A DNA stretch of 64,000 bases from Branchinecta lynchi (GCA_023053575.1 JAKZAP010000017.1:1681501-1745500); one strand, 5' to 3'; positions 21,890 through 34,229 are shown, counted from the stretch's first letter. The notes: generated by a model not told the origin, from the sequence alone. A program made the numbers and translations.

Positions 21890-22340
21890 CTTGCCGATCC
21901 TGCGACTGCGATTGAGGCAAGAATAAAGAAGGGGGAGGGGGGTGGTCCCATATGCTGTCCACCAGTCGTTAAAAAATAGCCGAGTCAGCGCGAAACGCCG
22001 CGATTTTTCGTCAACACAGTTGATTTTTTCATGAAAACAGTCGGTTTTTCTGAAAATTGGTCGACTTTTCGTCAAAATAACCGGTTTTCCTGAAAATCAG
22101 TGGATTTTTCTGAAAATCAGTCGATTTTTTTTTTTAAATGTCGTTTTTGTTGTTTTTCTGCAGAAAAAGCCGGTAAAAATTACCAGCCAGTCAGTAAATG
22201 CCGGTTTTTCCTGAAAATCAGTGGATTTTTCTGAAAATCAGTCGTTTTTTTTTAAATGTCCTTCTGTTGTTTTTCTGCAGAAAAAGTCGGTAAAAATTAC
22301 CAGCCAGTCAGTAAATGCCTCGTTCTCCCTCCCCCCCCCC
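21890..22340 (-). repeat. Family N repeat, copy 1, with a 120-bp tandem duplication
   Basis: Built from CTGAAAATCAGTCG, CGTCAAAACAGTCG and ACCAGCCAGTCAGTAAATGC motifs. Bases 22081-22200 and 22201-22318 are near-identical direct copies. Related, shorter stretches lie at 36456-36700 (opposite strand), 38780-38965 and 52440-52590, several next to a G or C run. Non-coding. Confidence 0.6.
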
Positions 22341-22583
22341 CCCCCCCCCGCCCACCAAAAAAACATTTTGAAGAAAACCAAATAAATAATAACAATAATT
22401 TGGTGATTTTCCTTTACTCATGCAATTTTCACTACATTTGTTATTAGGTAAGTTCAACTTACGTCCAACCAACGCACGTTTCCCCTTCAATATTACTGCC
22501 TTCGGTAAGGAAAACTCGTGAAGTAAACCACAACTATAAAGTCAGTCCAGTTCATTGAAAAGTTGTGTTTTTGATCGAAGTTC

Positions 22584-22858
22584 TGTTCGCCGTTTGCTTA
22601 GCCGGTTGCTTAATTTCCGTTTTCGAACGCCGTCAAAGTTCACCGTTTGCTTAATTAGTGTTTTTACGACTCCGGCGATCCTTGATAGGTCGACGTTTCT
22701 TCGACGATTCAAGCTAACTTCGAACTTACTAGCGCACGACGTTCGACAGTCAGAGTTAGAAGGACGAAGGAACTGTGACCGGCGACCAAAAACGGTATTT
22801 AAGCAGAGACCTTTGAGGTTGAAGGTAACTTCAAACTTCGATCAAAAACGCAACTATT
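22584..22858 (+). repeat. Family D dispersed repeat, copy 2
   Basis: Same landmarks as the copy at 15839: GTTCGCCGTTTGCTTAGCCG, AAGTTCACCGTTTGCTTAAT, then AACTGTGACCGGCGACCAAA and GAGGTTGAAGGTAACTTC. Two copies 6.7 kb apart in the same orientation. Confidence 0.65.
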
Positions 22859-22991
22859 ACATTTGTCAGGAAAACACAGAAGGCATGCTCTGCTAGGGCA
22901 GGGCGGTTCCGGCAAACCCTGGCGAATCCCCCACCCCTCCCGACCAAGCGCCCCGGATACCCCCCCCCCCCCCCCCGAACTCAGTGTTAAA

Positions 22992-24702
22992 ACAAGAACT
23001 GGAAGCTCATATGGGACTGGGGCAGAGGATGAAAGTAGGAATTCCTCAATTCGTGGGTTTGTTGTGATGATTTGTAATCAGAAATCTTGAAGCAAAATTG
23101 ATGATGGAGCAGAGGAGGAGCACAAAAGTATATTTTGCAAAAAAAATGTTTGTACTTCAAGGACATCAGTTATAAGCAAAACCTTAGGCAAAAATGACCA
23201 CGGGCTGATAGGGATCACGAAAATGTATATTTTCCTTAAAAGTATTTTTTGTACTTTGCGGTTAGGATTAGTACTTTAACGGATGGTCGGATCTGTGAAC
23301 TGATAATTTCAAAGCCAATCTTGTCAAGTTTCTAATTTCCAAGCCAAGTTTCATCGTCCTAGCACAGCTGGAAGTACCTTGATTCGCGATCATCGGAATT
23401 ACGGACACCCTCAAGCTCCCCACTGAGTGCCCGAACGCGGTCCGGTTTTGTCACTGATGTATCTATGGCTTGTGCTTGTTCTTCCAACCAAGTTTCATCC
23501 CAATCGCTCCACTCTAAGCGTATCACAAGATTTCCGGTTCTCCCCTCCACCTGCCCCCCGAGATTCATCTGATTACATCTGGACTTTAAACAGGACATTT
23601 GAGACATGAGGTCTTTCAAAATATCAAGTATCATTAAGATCCGATCACCCGCTCAAAAGTTATCCATACCTCAAGATTCAGGATTCGCCCTCCCTCCACT
23701 CCCTACACGATCATGGATCAGGGAACTTATTTCTGAGCCAATCATATCAAGTTTCTAATTTTCAAGAAAGTGTCATCGTCCTATCACGTCTGGAAGTACC
23801 TTAACTTGCAATCACCGGAATTCCGCCCCCCCCCCCCCCTTCTAACTCCCCACAGTGACCGAATCTTGACTGGTTCACTCACTGGTGTACGAAGGGCTTG
23901 TGCTTGTTCTTACCACCAAGTTTCATCCCGATCGCTGCACTCCAAGCGTGTCACAAGGTTTCCGGATCCCCCCCTCCCCTTCCCACCTTCATTGGATCCG
24001 GTCCGGACTTAAACGGGACATCCAAGACGTGGTCTTTCTACATTAAGTTTCATGATTATCCGATCACCCGTTCAGAAGTTCAACATACCTCGAGATTCCG
24101 GATTCCCTCATTACTCTTTCCAGGTTAATCTGGTCGGGTCCCTGATTAGCCTGCCAAGTTTCATTGTCCTAGTCCACCTGGAAGTAACTTTAACTCCGTA
24201 TCACAGGAGTTCCGGAAACCCCCTCCAACTCCCTCGACAGTGCATGAATCCGGTCCAGTTCTGTCAATGGTTCCCTAGGACTTGTGCTTGTTCCTCCCAC
24301 CTAGTTTCATCCCGATAACTCCACTCTAAGCGTGTCATAGATTTTCGGTTCCCCCTTCCGACCCCCCCCCCCTAAATTCATCGGATTTGGCACGGATTTG
24401 AAATGGGACATGTGAGACATTACGTCTTTCCCAATATCGCAATATCAAGTTTCATTAAGATCCGATCACCCGTTCGAAAGTTATGCATGCCACTAAATTC
24501 CGGATTCCGGCTCCCCTCCTTCACCCCACGATGGTCGGATCGACCAAGTGACTATTTTCGGGTTAGTTTGGGAAGAGTCCCCATATGCCTGCCAAGTTTC
24601 ATCGTCCTAGCACATCTGGTAGTCACAAAAACCGGACTAACTGACCGACAGACCGAGAAGTGATCGGTATACGGCACTTGGCCGGAAAGCAATTTCCATA
24701 TA
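22992..24702 (+). mobile_element. Family C element, copy 3
   Basis: A diverged left end (ACAAGAACTGGAAGCTCATA), then units with AAGTTTCATC.TCCTAGCAC, CACCAAGTTTCATCCCGATC and GATCACCCGTTC, then ACTGACCGACAGACCGAGAA and a decayed terminal hairpin (ACGGCACTTGGCC...TTCCATAT). Older than copies 1 and 2, judging by decay at both ends. Confidence 0.7.
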
Positions 24703-24954
24703 AATGCAATATATTTAAACAAAAAAGTTTATAGGCTAGAGGTGAACCGCCAGCGAGCCGTCGTCACGCGTTTAGATCTAACTCGCGTGCGTACAGAAAA
24801 TTGAGGAAATCCTAAGTGCTAAGTGCTGATAAGATTTTCTAATTTCCTATATATTTGCATTAAGGGAGGGGGGGGGAGGTTTTTTGGCATCGGAGGGGTG
24901 TCCGCCGTGGAGTTTAGCGGGGGGTTATGTCCGAGGGGGCATAATTTCATTTCA

Positions 24955-25444
24955 AGATTTTGAAATGTCCGATTCCAGATTGCAGAATCACATCCGAAGA
25001 TAGCCCTCTATTCCGTGCTACCCCGAATAGGTTTCATTTGTGGAAGGACATAGTCAACAGAGCATTTGGCCAGCATTACACCAGTTGATTAGCAAGTTCG
25101 AGCTTTCAACTGGTCATGTTTTTCCTTCATGGCGAATTTCCTTCCTGGTCACTTTCACTTCCCATGTTACTTTCATCTTCCTGGCTTGAAGAATGCAAAT
25201 CCGCCATGACTTGTTATTACGGCAATTGGCTGCCGCTGGAGTTGCTAACCATTTCAAACATAGAGCTACGTCCGTACAGACGTACAACACTTACGGAAGA
25301 GAAATTATGTCAGCTAACATTCAAGAATCGTGGATAACAAAGTAACGAAGTAACGTGTTTTTGTCGATTCTTCTAGCCTAATTAAGTAAAAATATGATGG
25401 GTAATCAGACTGTCGTATATTAGCCCTATTCTGTTAACCTTTAA
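24955..25444 (+). mobile_element. Family J element, copy 1 (diverged)
   Basis: Shares with the other J copies ATTCCAGAT...TATTCCGTG, a central TTTCAAACATAGAG..AC block, and the end GATGGGTAATCAGACTGTCG ... GTTAACCTTTAAG. The left terminus is not clear. Confidence 0.45.
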
Positions 25445-26228
25445 GCGTTTCACGAGCTTTCCAGTCGAGCTTCTCTACAAGTATCGGATCCAATCCAGAC
25501 TTGACGTGAAATACATTGAGACGATAGCTCTTTCCACTTGTCAAGTTTCATTCAAATCCCACACCCGTTCAAAAGTTATTCATACCACTAGATTCCAGAT
25601 TCCCCATCCCTCCAATCCCCCCACTATGATCGGATCGGGGAGACAGCTATTTCCAAATCAGTCTGTTCCAAGTCCCTGACACACCTGTCAAGTTTCGTCG
25701 TTTCATCAGGAAGTATCAAACCCATGGGACTACCAGAAATACGCCCCCCCCCCCCAACTCCCCCACAGTACCCGAATCCGGTCCGATTATGGCAATAATC
25801 TATCTAGTACTCGTGCTTATTCTTCCCACCAAGTTTCGTCCCGATCCCTCCACTCCAAGCGTTTCTCAAGATTCTCGGTTCCACCCTTCACCCCCCCCCC
25901 CCTCCCCAGAGTCACCGGATCCGATCCGGATTTAGAATGGGACTTCTGAGACTTTTAAATATCCATTAAGACTAGATAACCCGTTCGTAAGTTAAAAATA
26001 TGTAAATTTTCCGGATTCTCGCTGCCTCCATTCCTCCCAGACGGTCGGATAGGGGAAGTGACTATTTCCAGTTTACTCTGGTCGGTCTCTGATATGCCTG
26101 CCAAGTTTGATCGTCCTAGCTTTTTTGGAAGTGCCCGAACTAGCAAAATCCGGCACCCACAGACCGACGGACGGACAAAATTGCGATCGCTACAGCACTT
26201 GGCCGAAGGGCAAGAGCCATACAAAAAC
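25445..26228 (+). mobile_element. Family C element, copy 4 (left part missing)
   Basis: Only the last one to two composite units and the right end remain: ACCAAGTTTCGTCCCGATCC, GCCAAGTTTGATCGTCCTAG, CAGACCGACGGACGGAC and a hairpin-like end (CAGCACTTGGCCGAAGGGCA then AGAGCCATA). It abuts the J copy at 25444. Confidence 0.65.
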
Positions 26229-26944
26229 AGGATAAACAGATTAACTGAATACATCACGAAAGAAAAACAGATGGGAGAAGACAAAAATTAACTTTAAATA
26301 AAAAAATTAAAGAAAATATAAGGAACCAAGAAGCAAACAAGAAGGAAAAACAAAAACCGGAGAGCAAAGAGTGGATGATGCAACAAAATTAGCGGGAAGA
26401 CTCGGTTAAATCTTCAAAACTGGTATTATCTTGATGGAAGCATTTCACAACCTAATCCCCGGTTTAGTTTCTAACAACAAAACACACTCCAATGACACAC
26501 TATGTTGACACACTATTTCTCGGTCGAGGAACTTGATTTGCTGCGAAACTCGCGTCAAAATAAATCTTTAGGATGCACTCAACCAGCAAAGACCTGCAAT
26601 CAAAGCTCACGTCGATCCAAATTCCCACAGAGACAAAAGGACGGAAGTTATGCGAATAACATATGGCAAAACGATATTTCAAATACCCAGAATAATAGTA
26701 AAGAAGGATTCCAAACTCATAAGTTTGGCCAAAATGTCAGCTTATTCTTATTCTTGGATTTGAATACAATGAAATGTTTTTACTATGCTAAGGATTTTGT
26801 TCTCATCTTGAGCTCTAGATGTTCAGAATATGCACTACTGTCCCGACCTGACAAGACAAAGATCACCAAGACGCAGAGAATTTAAATTTCAACAAACGCA
26901 TGCATTTCAATGTCTAACGAAGCGAAGCTTAGTAAATGTTAAGT
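26229..26944. other. No recognised feature
   Basis: About 700 bp, A-rich at first. A 127-codon frame (26502-26885) is open but has no splice borders, family resemblance or start context that I can support. Confidence 0.45.
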
Positions 26945-27450
26945 TCCAGATCGAAAAGTCACTTCTGAGGAAGACCCATTATTCCGTGTGATCAAAAAAA
27001 TTTTTTTTTTAGCAATCATTTACCATTGCTGTTGTTAAATATTTCAAGCATAGAGGTACAAGAACACAGAGGTATCACAAACAAGAAAGAAAAAGTTCGT
27101 TCACGAAATTCGATTATTTGAATACTGTTGATGACTAACTCTTCGTCCCAAAGAAGAATCGCCGTGAGCCTGGCGAAGAGCCAAAAACGCCACTACAACA
27201 AACGTTGATTGGTTTACACGGGATTTTAGTCAATTGTGCGGATCGTTTGGGTGACGTTTCTCGTTCTTCCCTTGGATCACCGGCGTGTTTCGCACTTATA
27301 GTTACAGTACTTACAGTTACACAGATTACAGCGGAGCAACAAAGTACCGCATTTTCTACGGGTCTTCAAGCCTATTTAAGTGAATAAGTAATGGGTATCT
27401 AGACCGTCGTACCGTTGTACCTCAGCCCAATTCGGTTCAACTGAAAAGGA
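26945..27450 (+). mobile_element. Family J element, copy 2 (diverged)
   Basis: Contains CCATTATTCCGTGTGATC, TTTCAAGCATAGAGGTAC, GGGTCTTCAAGCCTATTTAA and GGTATCTAGACCGTCGTACC, then TTCGGTTCAACTGAAAAGG, in the order seen in the copy at 49705-50148. Confidence 0.5.
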
Positions 27451-27695
27451 GTTAAACCGAAGCATTTTAGCATCTGCGACCTACAGATCGCAAGTTTAAA
27501 CCAGAACTCGGTACGACCGTGTGCGCCTAGTGGCGCGATCAGGAAGCACCTACATCGGCAAACTCAAAATAGATCATACAAGAAAATCAGACAAAAGATC
27601 ACTGAGCTGCTATATGAGGAGAAATGAAAAAATAAAAATAGATATTTGCTACTGAGAATATTCTATTTAGTAACTTGCTTTAATATTTTTATTTC

Positions 27696-27969
27696 AATTG
27701 TGCCTAACAGTCAAAGTTTCAGGAACAAAAGGTTTATCCGCCAAGATATCGTCCACTATACCAGACATTGAATAATTCATTACTGAGCGGAATTGACGGA
27801 CTCGTTGTCGTAAATGATGATTCTGCGACGTACAGATCGCAATTGTGCCTAACAGTCAAAGTTTCAGGAACAAAAGGTTTATCCGCCAAGCTATGGTCCA
27901 CTATACCAGACATTGAATAATTCATTACTGAGCGGAATTGACGGACTCGTTGTCGTAAATGATGATTCA
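27696..27969. repeat. Tandem duplication, period 145 bp
   Basis: AATTGTGCCTAACAGTCAAA starts at 27696 and again at 27841. Both copies continue near-identically for 128 bases to GTAAATGATGATTC. The first copy is followed by TGCGACGTACAGATCGC, of which a variant (TGCGACCTACAGATCGC) also occurs near 27475. Near-identity suggests a recent event. Confidence 0.8.
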
Positions 27970-28103
27970 TTTTTCTATTACCTGAAGATGCCACAATTTT
28001 TCAGACAAAAAGGGTACAATAGCTTTTACAATAATCATCCTTGTCAACTGGTGATACTTTCTCCCCTAGTCTACGTTGTTTTACGCCAAACCAATCCACT
28101 CCT

Positions 28104-28508
28104 TTGAAGTTTAACTGAAAAGCCAACTTATATTTAACTGAATAGGCTGCACAGAATTATTTGATATTCTGCTAAGGAACTTTTTGATTTTCCCTAATCT
28201 GCTCTAGTGGTGACGTTCAGAATGTCTATAACGTGCAAATTCTACTACGAAACGGTCTGAATACAAAGGCGGCTTTTCTATTGCTAGTTATCGGCTCCGT
28301 GACACTTATTTTCCGTAAATCATTTTCGTCAAGCATACAACATAAGCACAGAGGTATCACAAATCCGGCAGGAACAAATATTCTATGAAAATCGACTGTT
28401 AGTGAAAAGAGGAGCAATGAAGTAATGCATTTTCATCGGATCTTCAATCCTCGTGGCGTGAATTAGTGATGGGCAAGTAGATTGTCTTATATCAGCCCTT
28501 TAAGCTTA
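28104..28508 (+). mobile_element. Family J element, copy 3
   Basis: Starts CTTTGAAGTTTAACTGAAAA and ends AGCCCTTTAAGC after GATGGGCAAGTAGATTGTC. The interior includes TTTTCATCGGATCTTCAATC, as in the copy at 49705. About 400 bp and non-coding. Confidence 0.6.
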
Positions 28509-28955
28509 GACCCAAACACAGGCATCCCTGTGTGAATGCACAAATTCCTCGCCTCCAGTCAATAAAATCTGGCAAGACGAACAAATAGGTACAATAAAGA
28601 TTGATAAATATCTACTTTGGCAACAAAAAGAGTTGTGTACTTGTTTTTAGCTTTTAGTAGTGCTAAACACTGTCCAGGCGCCGTGATGCCGTCGCAAAAT
28701 AGACTCATATGCAAAATGAATTAAAAAAAAGTGCAACTTTGCAAAATTGATTATTCAGTCGCAGTCCATATCTTTTTGGCAAGGAATAAAGGATCGCAAG
28801 TTTGCAAGGACACAGTCAGAGACGTGCACGAATAATGAGGAAACTTCGGACACATTCGAGTGAATAATACCGGTAAAAGTAGTGATGGATGAATGTCCTA
28901 CCAAGCACAAGAAGATAGCAGCAAATTTTTTCCAGGAAATACAAGAAGTAATATT
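28509..28955. other. No recognised feature
   Basis: About 450 bp between a J and an A element with no repeat or exon signature that I can support. Confidence 0.5.
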
Positions 28956-31035
28956 AAACAAGACCAAAGGTTTCGATGGGATCCCAAAAATTCAATATCT
29001 GATCCAGACAACTGGGTCTTGTCTTAGCCAGATCCAGTCATCGCCAGACTCCTTGAACATTTTTACAATTAATATTCAGAAACAGATTAAGGCCAAATAG
29101 CTAATCACCTCAGAAAACAAAGTTCAGATAGGAATTCAGCCTGCGTGTTTACCCCTATAAGTCATATCTGTTTTGACGAAAACTTCCTGACACTTCTGCC
29201 AATTTCCCGGTTTCGGCCGAACTCCAGAACTACTTGTCCGGCAAAAAAAGAAAGTTCAAAGACGAAATCAGGGTATCTTCTTTCCCCAGTAACGAACATT
29301 TAATCAACTTCAAATAAAAATTTAGCTTATAACAAATTTTCCGATTCCAGCCGGATTCCGGTCGAACTATATATCTGGGTAAAATATGATGTCATACAGG
29401 GACTCAGCATCTCTTCTTACCCCTAAATCGCTTATCTAATCAACCAGAAATAAAACTTTAACTTCCAACACTTTTCCGGTTTACCTGCAAATTACCTGCA
29501 AATACCTGCAAATTTGCAATTGCAGGCGAATAGGATTTCTCCTAATATACGCCTTCATGGGTGCTGTCTTGTTCAGGTTTCCAGTTGAATCTCCACTGTT
29601 TGCCTGACCACTCCTTGTCCAAATGTTGTTTGAAGCTATTTGTTGTTTGGCAGGTAACAGTGGAATCTGCTAGCGCGTTCGTGATCGACCTACTTGTGAA
29701 GAAGTTCTGTGCATGCCGTTTCAGTACAGGCCTCTTCTTCAGCTTTTTGGGTGGCCCCTGGTGGTTCCTCCTGTGTTTGGCACGAAAATGTTGGGTGGGA
29801 TGTTGCTGCTCAAATTCTTGTACACAGCTATCATATCACCACGATTTCTCCTGTAGGTCATTGTGGGGATGTTCAGGGCTTTGAGTCGTTCTGGGTATGG
29901 GGTGCTTTGCAATCCTTTGACCATTTTCGTTGCACGTCGCTGGACACCTTCGATAATGCGTTTGTCCATCTCGTATTGCGGGTATGCTAGTGAGACTCCA
30001 ACTTCCAGCTTCGGCCTGACGAGCGACGTGTATAACTTGCTGATCACCTTAGGACTCCTACTGCTTACAGTTCGCTTGATGACTCCAAGTGCTCGATTAG
30101 CACTACTGACGACGTTTTGCGTGTGCTTGTGAAACTTGAGCTCGGCATCGATAAGCACACCAAGGTCCCTTTCGCAGTTGCTGCTCTCGATTACTTGTCT
30201 TCCGTGGGGGGTATCCATGGTGTATTGGTTGTGGGGGTTGTTATGCCCAATATGAATGACTTTGGTCTTCTTTGCGTTGAACGTATATGAGCCGTATTCC
30301 GGGCGAACTACATGTCCGGGTAGAAAATTGTTTTCACATAAGTGTTCAGCATGTCTTCTTGCCCTAAATCTAACATCTAATCAACTCCAAATAAAACTTT
30401 TAATTTTGACAAGCTTTCCGGTTTGGGCCGGATTCCGGTCGAAATACTTGTCCGTCGAGAAAATAGTTTTCACCATCGTCTTCAGCATGTCTTCCTACCT
30501 CTAAAGCAAACATCTAATCAACTTCAAATAAAACTTTTACTTTCAACAAACTTTCCGGATTGGGCCGGATTCCGGGCGAAATACTTGTCCGTCCAGAAAA
30601 TAGTTTTCACGATCGTCTTCAGCATGTCTTCCTACCCCTAAATCGAACATCTAATCAACTTCAAATAAAACTTTTACTTTTAACAAACTTTCTGGTTTTG
30701 GCCGGATTTCGGGCGAACCACTTGTCCGATGACAAAATGGTTTTCACCATCGCGTTCAGCATGTCTTCTTACCCCGTAATCGACTATCACATTAGCTGTT
30801 TCAAAATATTTTGTTTGCCCCTTAATTTGAACCCCCTCCCCTACCCCTAAATGTAGGGCTACAAAGCCCATCTACGAACTTGCCTGGTCCGACGACCCAA
30901 CGAATCCTCACACCAAGTTTCATCAAAATATCTCATTCCCGTCGAGAGTTATCGTGCTTACAGACGGACGGACAGACGGACAACTTTAGCGATGTCATAG
31001 GTATCCCTCCACTTACGTTTTGGGATCCCAAAAAA
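28956..31035 (+). mobile_element. Family A element, copy 6, split by a retrotransposon
   Basis: The left 520 bp are nearly identical to copy 13 (50705 onward), sharing the 20-mer TCAATATCTGATCCAGACAA and long flanks around it. After the insert (29483-30290) the core resumes with 137-bp units (equivalent points at 30423 and 30560) and ends at TTTTGGGATCCCAAAAA near 31035. Copy 13 is uninterrupted at the same place, so it serves as the empty site. Open frames such as VWAGFRAKYLS are read from the core units and change phase each unit. Confidence 0.85.
29483..30290 (-). mobile_element. CR1-like retrotransposon 3' fragment with an ATTTGCAGGT tail
   Basis: The minus-strand product is the C-terminal part of a non-LTR reverse transcriptase: TKVIHIGHN near the 5' break, SNCERDLGVLIDAELKFHKH, ANRALGVIKRTVSSRSPKVI, then VQRRATKMVKGLQSTPYPER and YRRNRGDMIAVYKNL. 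The frame shifts near 29740 and continues FFTSRSITNALADSTVTCQT, then TNSFKQHLDKEW to a stop near 29556. The order and residues fit CR1-group elements. Its 3' end carries degenerate ATTTGCAGGT repeats (29483-29525). It is 5'-truncated and carries at least one frameshift. Confidence 0.85.
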
Positions 31036-31077
31036 TCATTTGATATTCTACGATGATTGATATTTCCAAAGGTGATT

Positions 31078-32120
31078 ATTTTTGGGATCCCAAAGTGGAG
31101 GGATACCTATGACATCGCAAAAGTTGTCCGTCCGTCCGTCCGTCTGTAAGCCCGATAACTCTCGAAGGGAATGAGATATTTTGATGAAACTTGTTATGAG
31201 GATGTTTTGGGTCAAGGGTAAGGTCGAGTTCGTAGATGGGCTCTGTAGCCCTATATTTGGGGGTGGGGGAGGGGGTTCAATTTAAGGGACAAACAAAATA
31301 TTTTTAAACAGCTAATGTGATAGTCGATTATGGGGTAAGAAGACATGCTGAGCACGATGGTGACAATCGTTTTCTCGCCGGACAAGTAGTTCGTCCGGAA
31401 TCCGGCAAAAACCGGAAAGTTTGTTAAAAGTAAAAGTTTCATTTGAAGTTGATTAAATGTTTGATTTAGAGGTAAGAAGACATGCTGAGCATGATGGTGA
31501 AATTCATTTTGGCCAAAACCGGAAAGTTGGTTAAAAGTAACAGTTTCATCTGAAGTTGATTAAATGTTTGATTTATGGGTAAGAAGACATGCTGAACCCG
31601 ATAGTGAAAACCATTTTCTCGCCGGCCAACTAGTTCGCCTCTAATCTGGCCAAAACCGGAAAATATGTTAAAAGTAAAAGCTTTATCTGAAGTTGATTAG
31701 ATGATATATTTAGGGGTAAGAAGAGACGCTGAGTCTGTATATAATGATCATTTTTTACCCGGACATATAATTAGTCCGGAATCCGGTTGTACCCGCATTT
31801 TTTTTAAGTCAAAATTTTATTTAAAGTTGATTAGATTTCTTTATAGGGATAGGAGATACGCCTGCTTCGTTTCTGAGTTTTTCTTTTTTTGCTGGACTAG
31901 TAGTTCGCTCGGAATTCGGGCGAAACCGCAAATTTGGCAGTAGTAAAGCAGGAAGTTTCGGTCAATATCGTCAAAATAGATATGGCTTATAGAGGCACAG
32001 ATAGGTAGATAGTATATCTGAACTCGGTTTTCTCTGATGATTAGCCTGGCGAAGACAAGACCGGATTGTCTGGATCAAATCTTAGGTTTTTGGGATTCCA
32101 TCGACACCTTTGGTCTTGTT
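31078..32120 (-). mobile_element. Family A element, copy 7
   Basis: Opposite orientation to copy 6, right ends facing each other across about 45 bp. Closely similar to copy 1 (3535-4721), with one core unit fewer and a short deletion in another unit near 31505. It ends GGGATTCCATCGACACC, then TTTGGTCTTGTT. Confidence 0.8.
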
Positions 32121-32173
32121 CTGGATTGTGAGCAGTCTACCATTTTACGATGAAATACTTCATTCTCAACAAA

Positions 32174-33170
32174 ACAAGACCAACGGTTTCGATGAGATCC
32201 CAGATATCCAGTCTTCGCCAGACTCCTTGAACATGTTTACTATTAAGATTTAGAAACAGAATAAGACCAATGGCTAATCATCTGAGAAAACCCAAGTTCA
32301 GATTTAGATTTATCAGGATTGTTTACCCCTGTAAATCATATCTACTTTGACGAAACTGATAAAGATTCCTGACTGACCTCTGCTGAATTTCCGATTTCGG
32401 CCTGATTCCAGGCAAACTACTTTTCCGGCAAAACAATAAATCTCAAAAATTAATCCAGTATATCTCCATACCTTTATACACTATCGAACCTGCTAATGAT
32501 GCATTCAGCATGCCTCCTTACCACTACATCGAGCCTCTAATCAACTTCAGATAAAACTTTTACTTTTAATACATTTTTTTATTTCAGCCGGATTCCGGTC
32601 GAACTGTATGTCCGGGTAGAAAATGATTGTCACATATGGATTCAGCATGTCTTCTTACTCCCGAATCAAACATTTCATCAAGTTCAGATAAAACTTTTAC
32701 TTTGAACAAATTTTCCGGTTTTGGCCGGATTCTGGGCGAACTACTTGTCCGACGAGAAAATTATTTACATGTGAATGTTCAGCATGTATTCTTACCTCCA
32801 AATCGAACTTCTAATCAACTTCAAATAAAACTTCTATTTTTAACAAGCTTTCCGGTTTTGGCCGGATTCCGGGTGAACTACTTGTCCGGAGAGAAAATGA
32901 TTTTCATATTCGTATTCAGCATGTCGTTTTACCCCTAACTTGCCTCTTTCATTAGCTGTTAAAAAAACATTTTGTTCACCCCTAACTTGACCCACCTCCT
33001 CCACCCCTAAATGTATCTATAAACTCGACCTGTCCCTTGACCCAAAGAGTCCTCACACTAAGTTTCATCAAAATATATAATTCCCTTCGAGAGCTATCTT
33101 GCTGACAGACGGACGGACAACTTACCGAAGTCATAGGGATTCCAGTACTTACGTTTTAAGATCCCTAAGA
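32174..33170 (+). mobile_element. Family A element, copy 8 (older)
   Basis: Left end AAACAAGACCAACGG with a mutated palindrome (GAGATCCC) and a deletion that brings CCAGTCTTCGCCAGACTCC close to the tip. Core units and the 3' box follow, and the right end reads ACTTACGTTTTAAGATCCC. More diverged than copies 6 and 7. Confidence 0.75.
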
Positions 33171-33184
33171 AAACTAAACTCGGA

Positions 33185-33390
33185 ATGTCAGCTAAGATGT
33201 TTGACAACGGCATTTCTTCCCTTCTTGGGAAGGGTCCTGTCCGCCTGTTGCTAGACTGAAAACAACAAGCTTACAATCAGTCTTTCAGTCCCGCAACAGC
33301 CTGACAAGGATCCTTGCCAAGAAGGGTCGAAATATCGATGTCGAACATCGTAGCTGACTCTCCGTTTTTAGCCATTGTTTTAATATATGT
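33185..33390. mobile_element. Family G element, copy 2 (diverged)
   Basis: Contains CCCTTCTTGGGAAGGGTCCT near 33220, CTTGCCAAGAAGGGTCGAAA near 33314, and ATCGTAGCTGAC at its right end followed by TGTTTTAATATATG, the family G terminus. Confidence 0.6.
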
Positions 33391-34229
33391 TTCCCAGTAA
33401 GCTTGGGCTCAAGGAGTTTCTACTGCATTTCTTGTTTGTTTCCAAAAGAACAACGAGTACTCGAAATTCTGTAGCTGTCCACTTGGACCTCTTTGACATT
33501 TTTTTTCGAAAGCCCCATCACCCATCCCTATATGTAAAATCTCTTTATCGGTCAACACTGAGCTGGAGCAGATCACTGAACCAACTTCAAGGATTAATTA
33601 GTCGGATCACGAGTTTATCCCGTGATGATAATGCTAGCGCAGATGGCATCTTCGCAAACCAAGACTGTCTACGGTGCCTTCGTCCGAAACTCTTGGGCGA
33701 ATTCAACAAAAATTATAACCAAGATGGAGCAAGAACAATTGCGAGGTGAACTAATTTAATGAAAACTGAAAAGCTGGACCATTTTTAATAGTCACTATTG
33801 TTGCTATCAGAAATATAGCATCCGCACAGTTCACTCGCTAGCATTGGATCGTCATCCAGTTACCAACTAGTACTTGGTGTAATGCAGCTGATAAGAAATC
33901 AAGACACAAATATCAGCGAATAGCTCCGTAGCGCCAGAAAAACGCGAAATTCCGTAAAGGAACCTTATTTATCATCAACCACTCCTTGCTTTTGTTTTTA
34001 TGTGTTATTAGAATCAGTGTTTACACAATTATAACAGCCGGTTGATCTTCTAATTCAAAATATTCATTACTTGGTGCAATTCGCGCAGGAGCTCAAACAG
34101 TTTCATATGAAGTCTCCTTAATTTTAGCTTTGATATTGTGAAGAACTTATAATTTCCAGTGTATTTTAGAAAATACACCTTAAGACGTTCCTACAGAGCA
34201 ACGACTAAACTTTCACAGTAACGTATTAC
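33391..34229. other. No gene assigned; one open frame
   Basis: A plus-strand frame runs to 33749 (about 120 codons). Its first residues come from the flank that also follows the family G copy at 53848 (both read AGCTTGGG.TCAAGGA), so the start is repeat-derived. The rest shows no family or splice support. Confidence 0.4.

Noticed and set aside
27205..27387. 60-codon frame in the 27.2-kb region
   Set aside because: Falls within a diverged J element; no splice or start support.
29561..29990. Plus-strand frames over the 29.5-30.3 kb region
   Set aside because: They are the antisense of the CR1-like reverse-transcriptase fragment, whose minus-strand residues are clearly recognisable.
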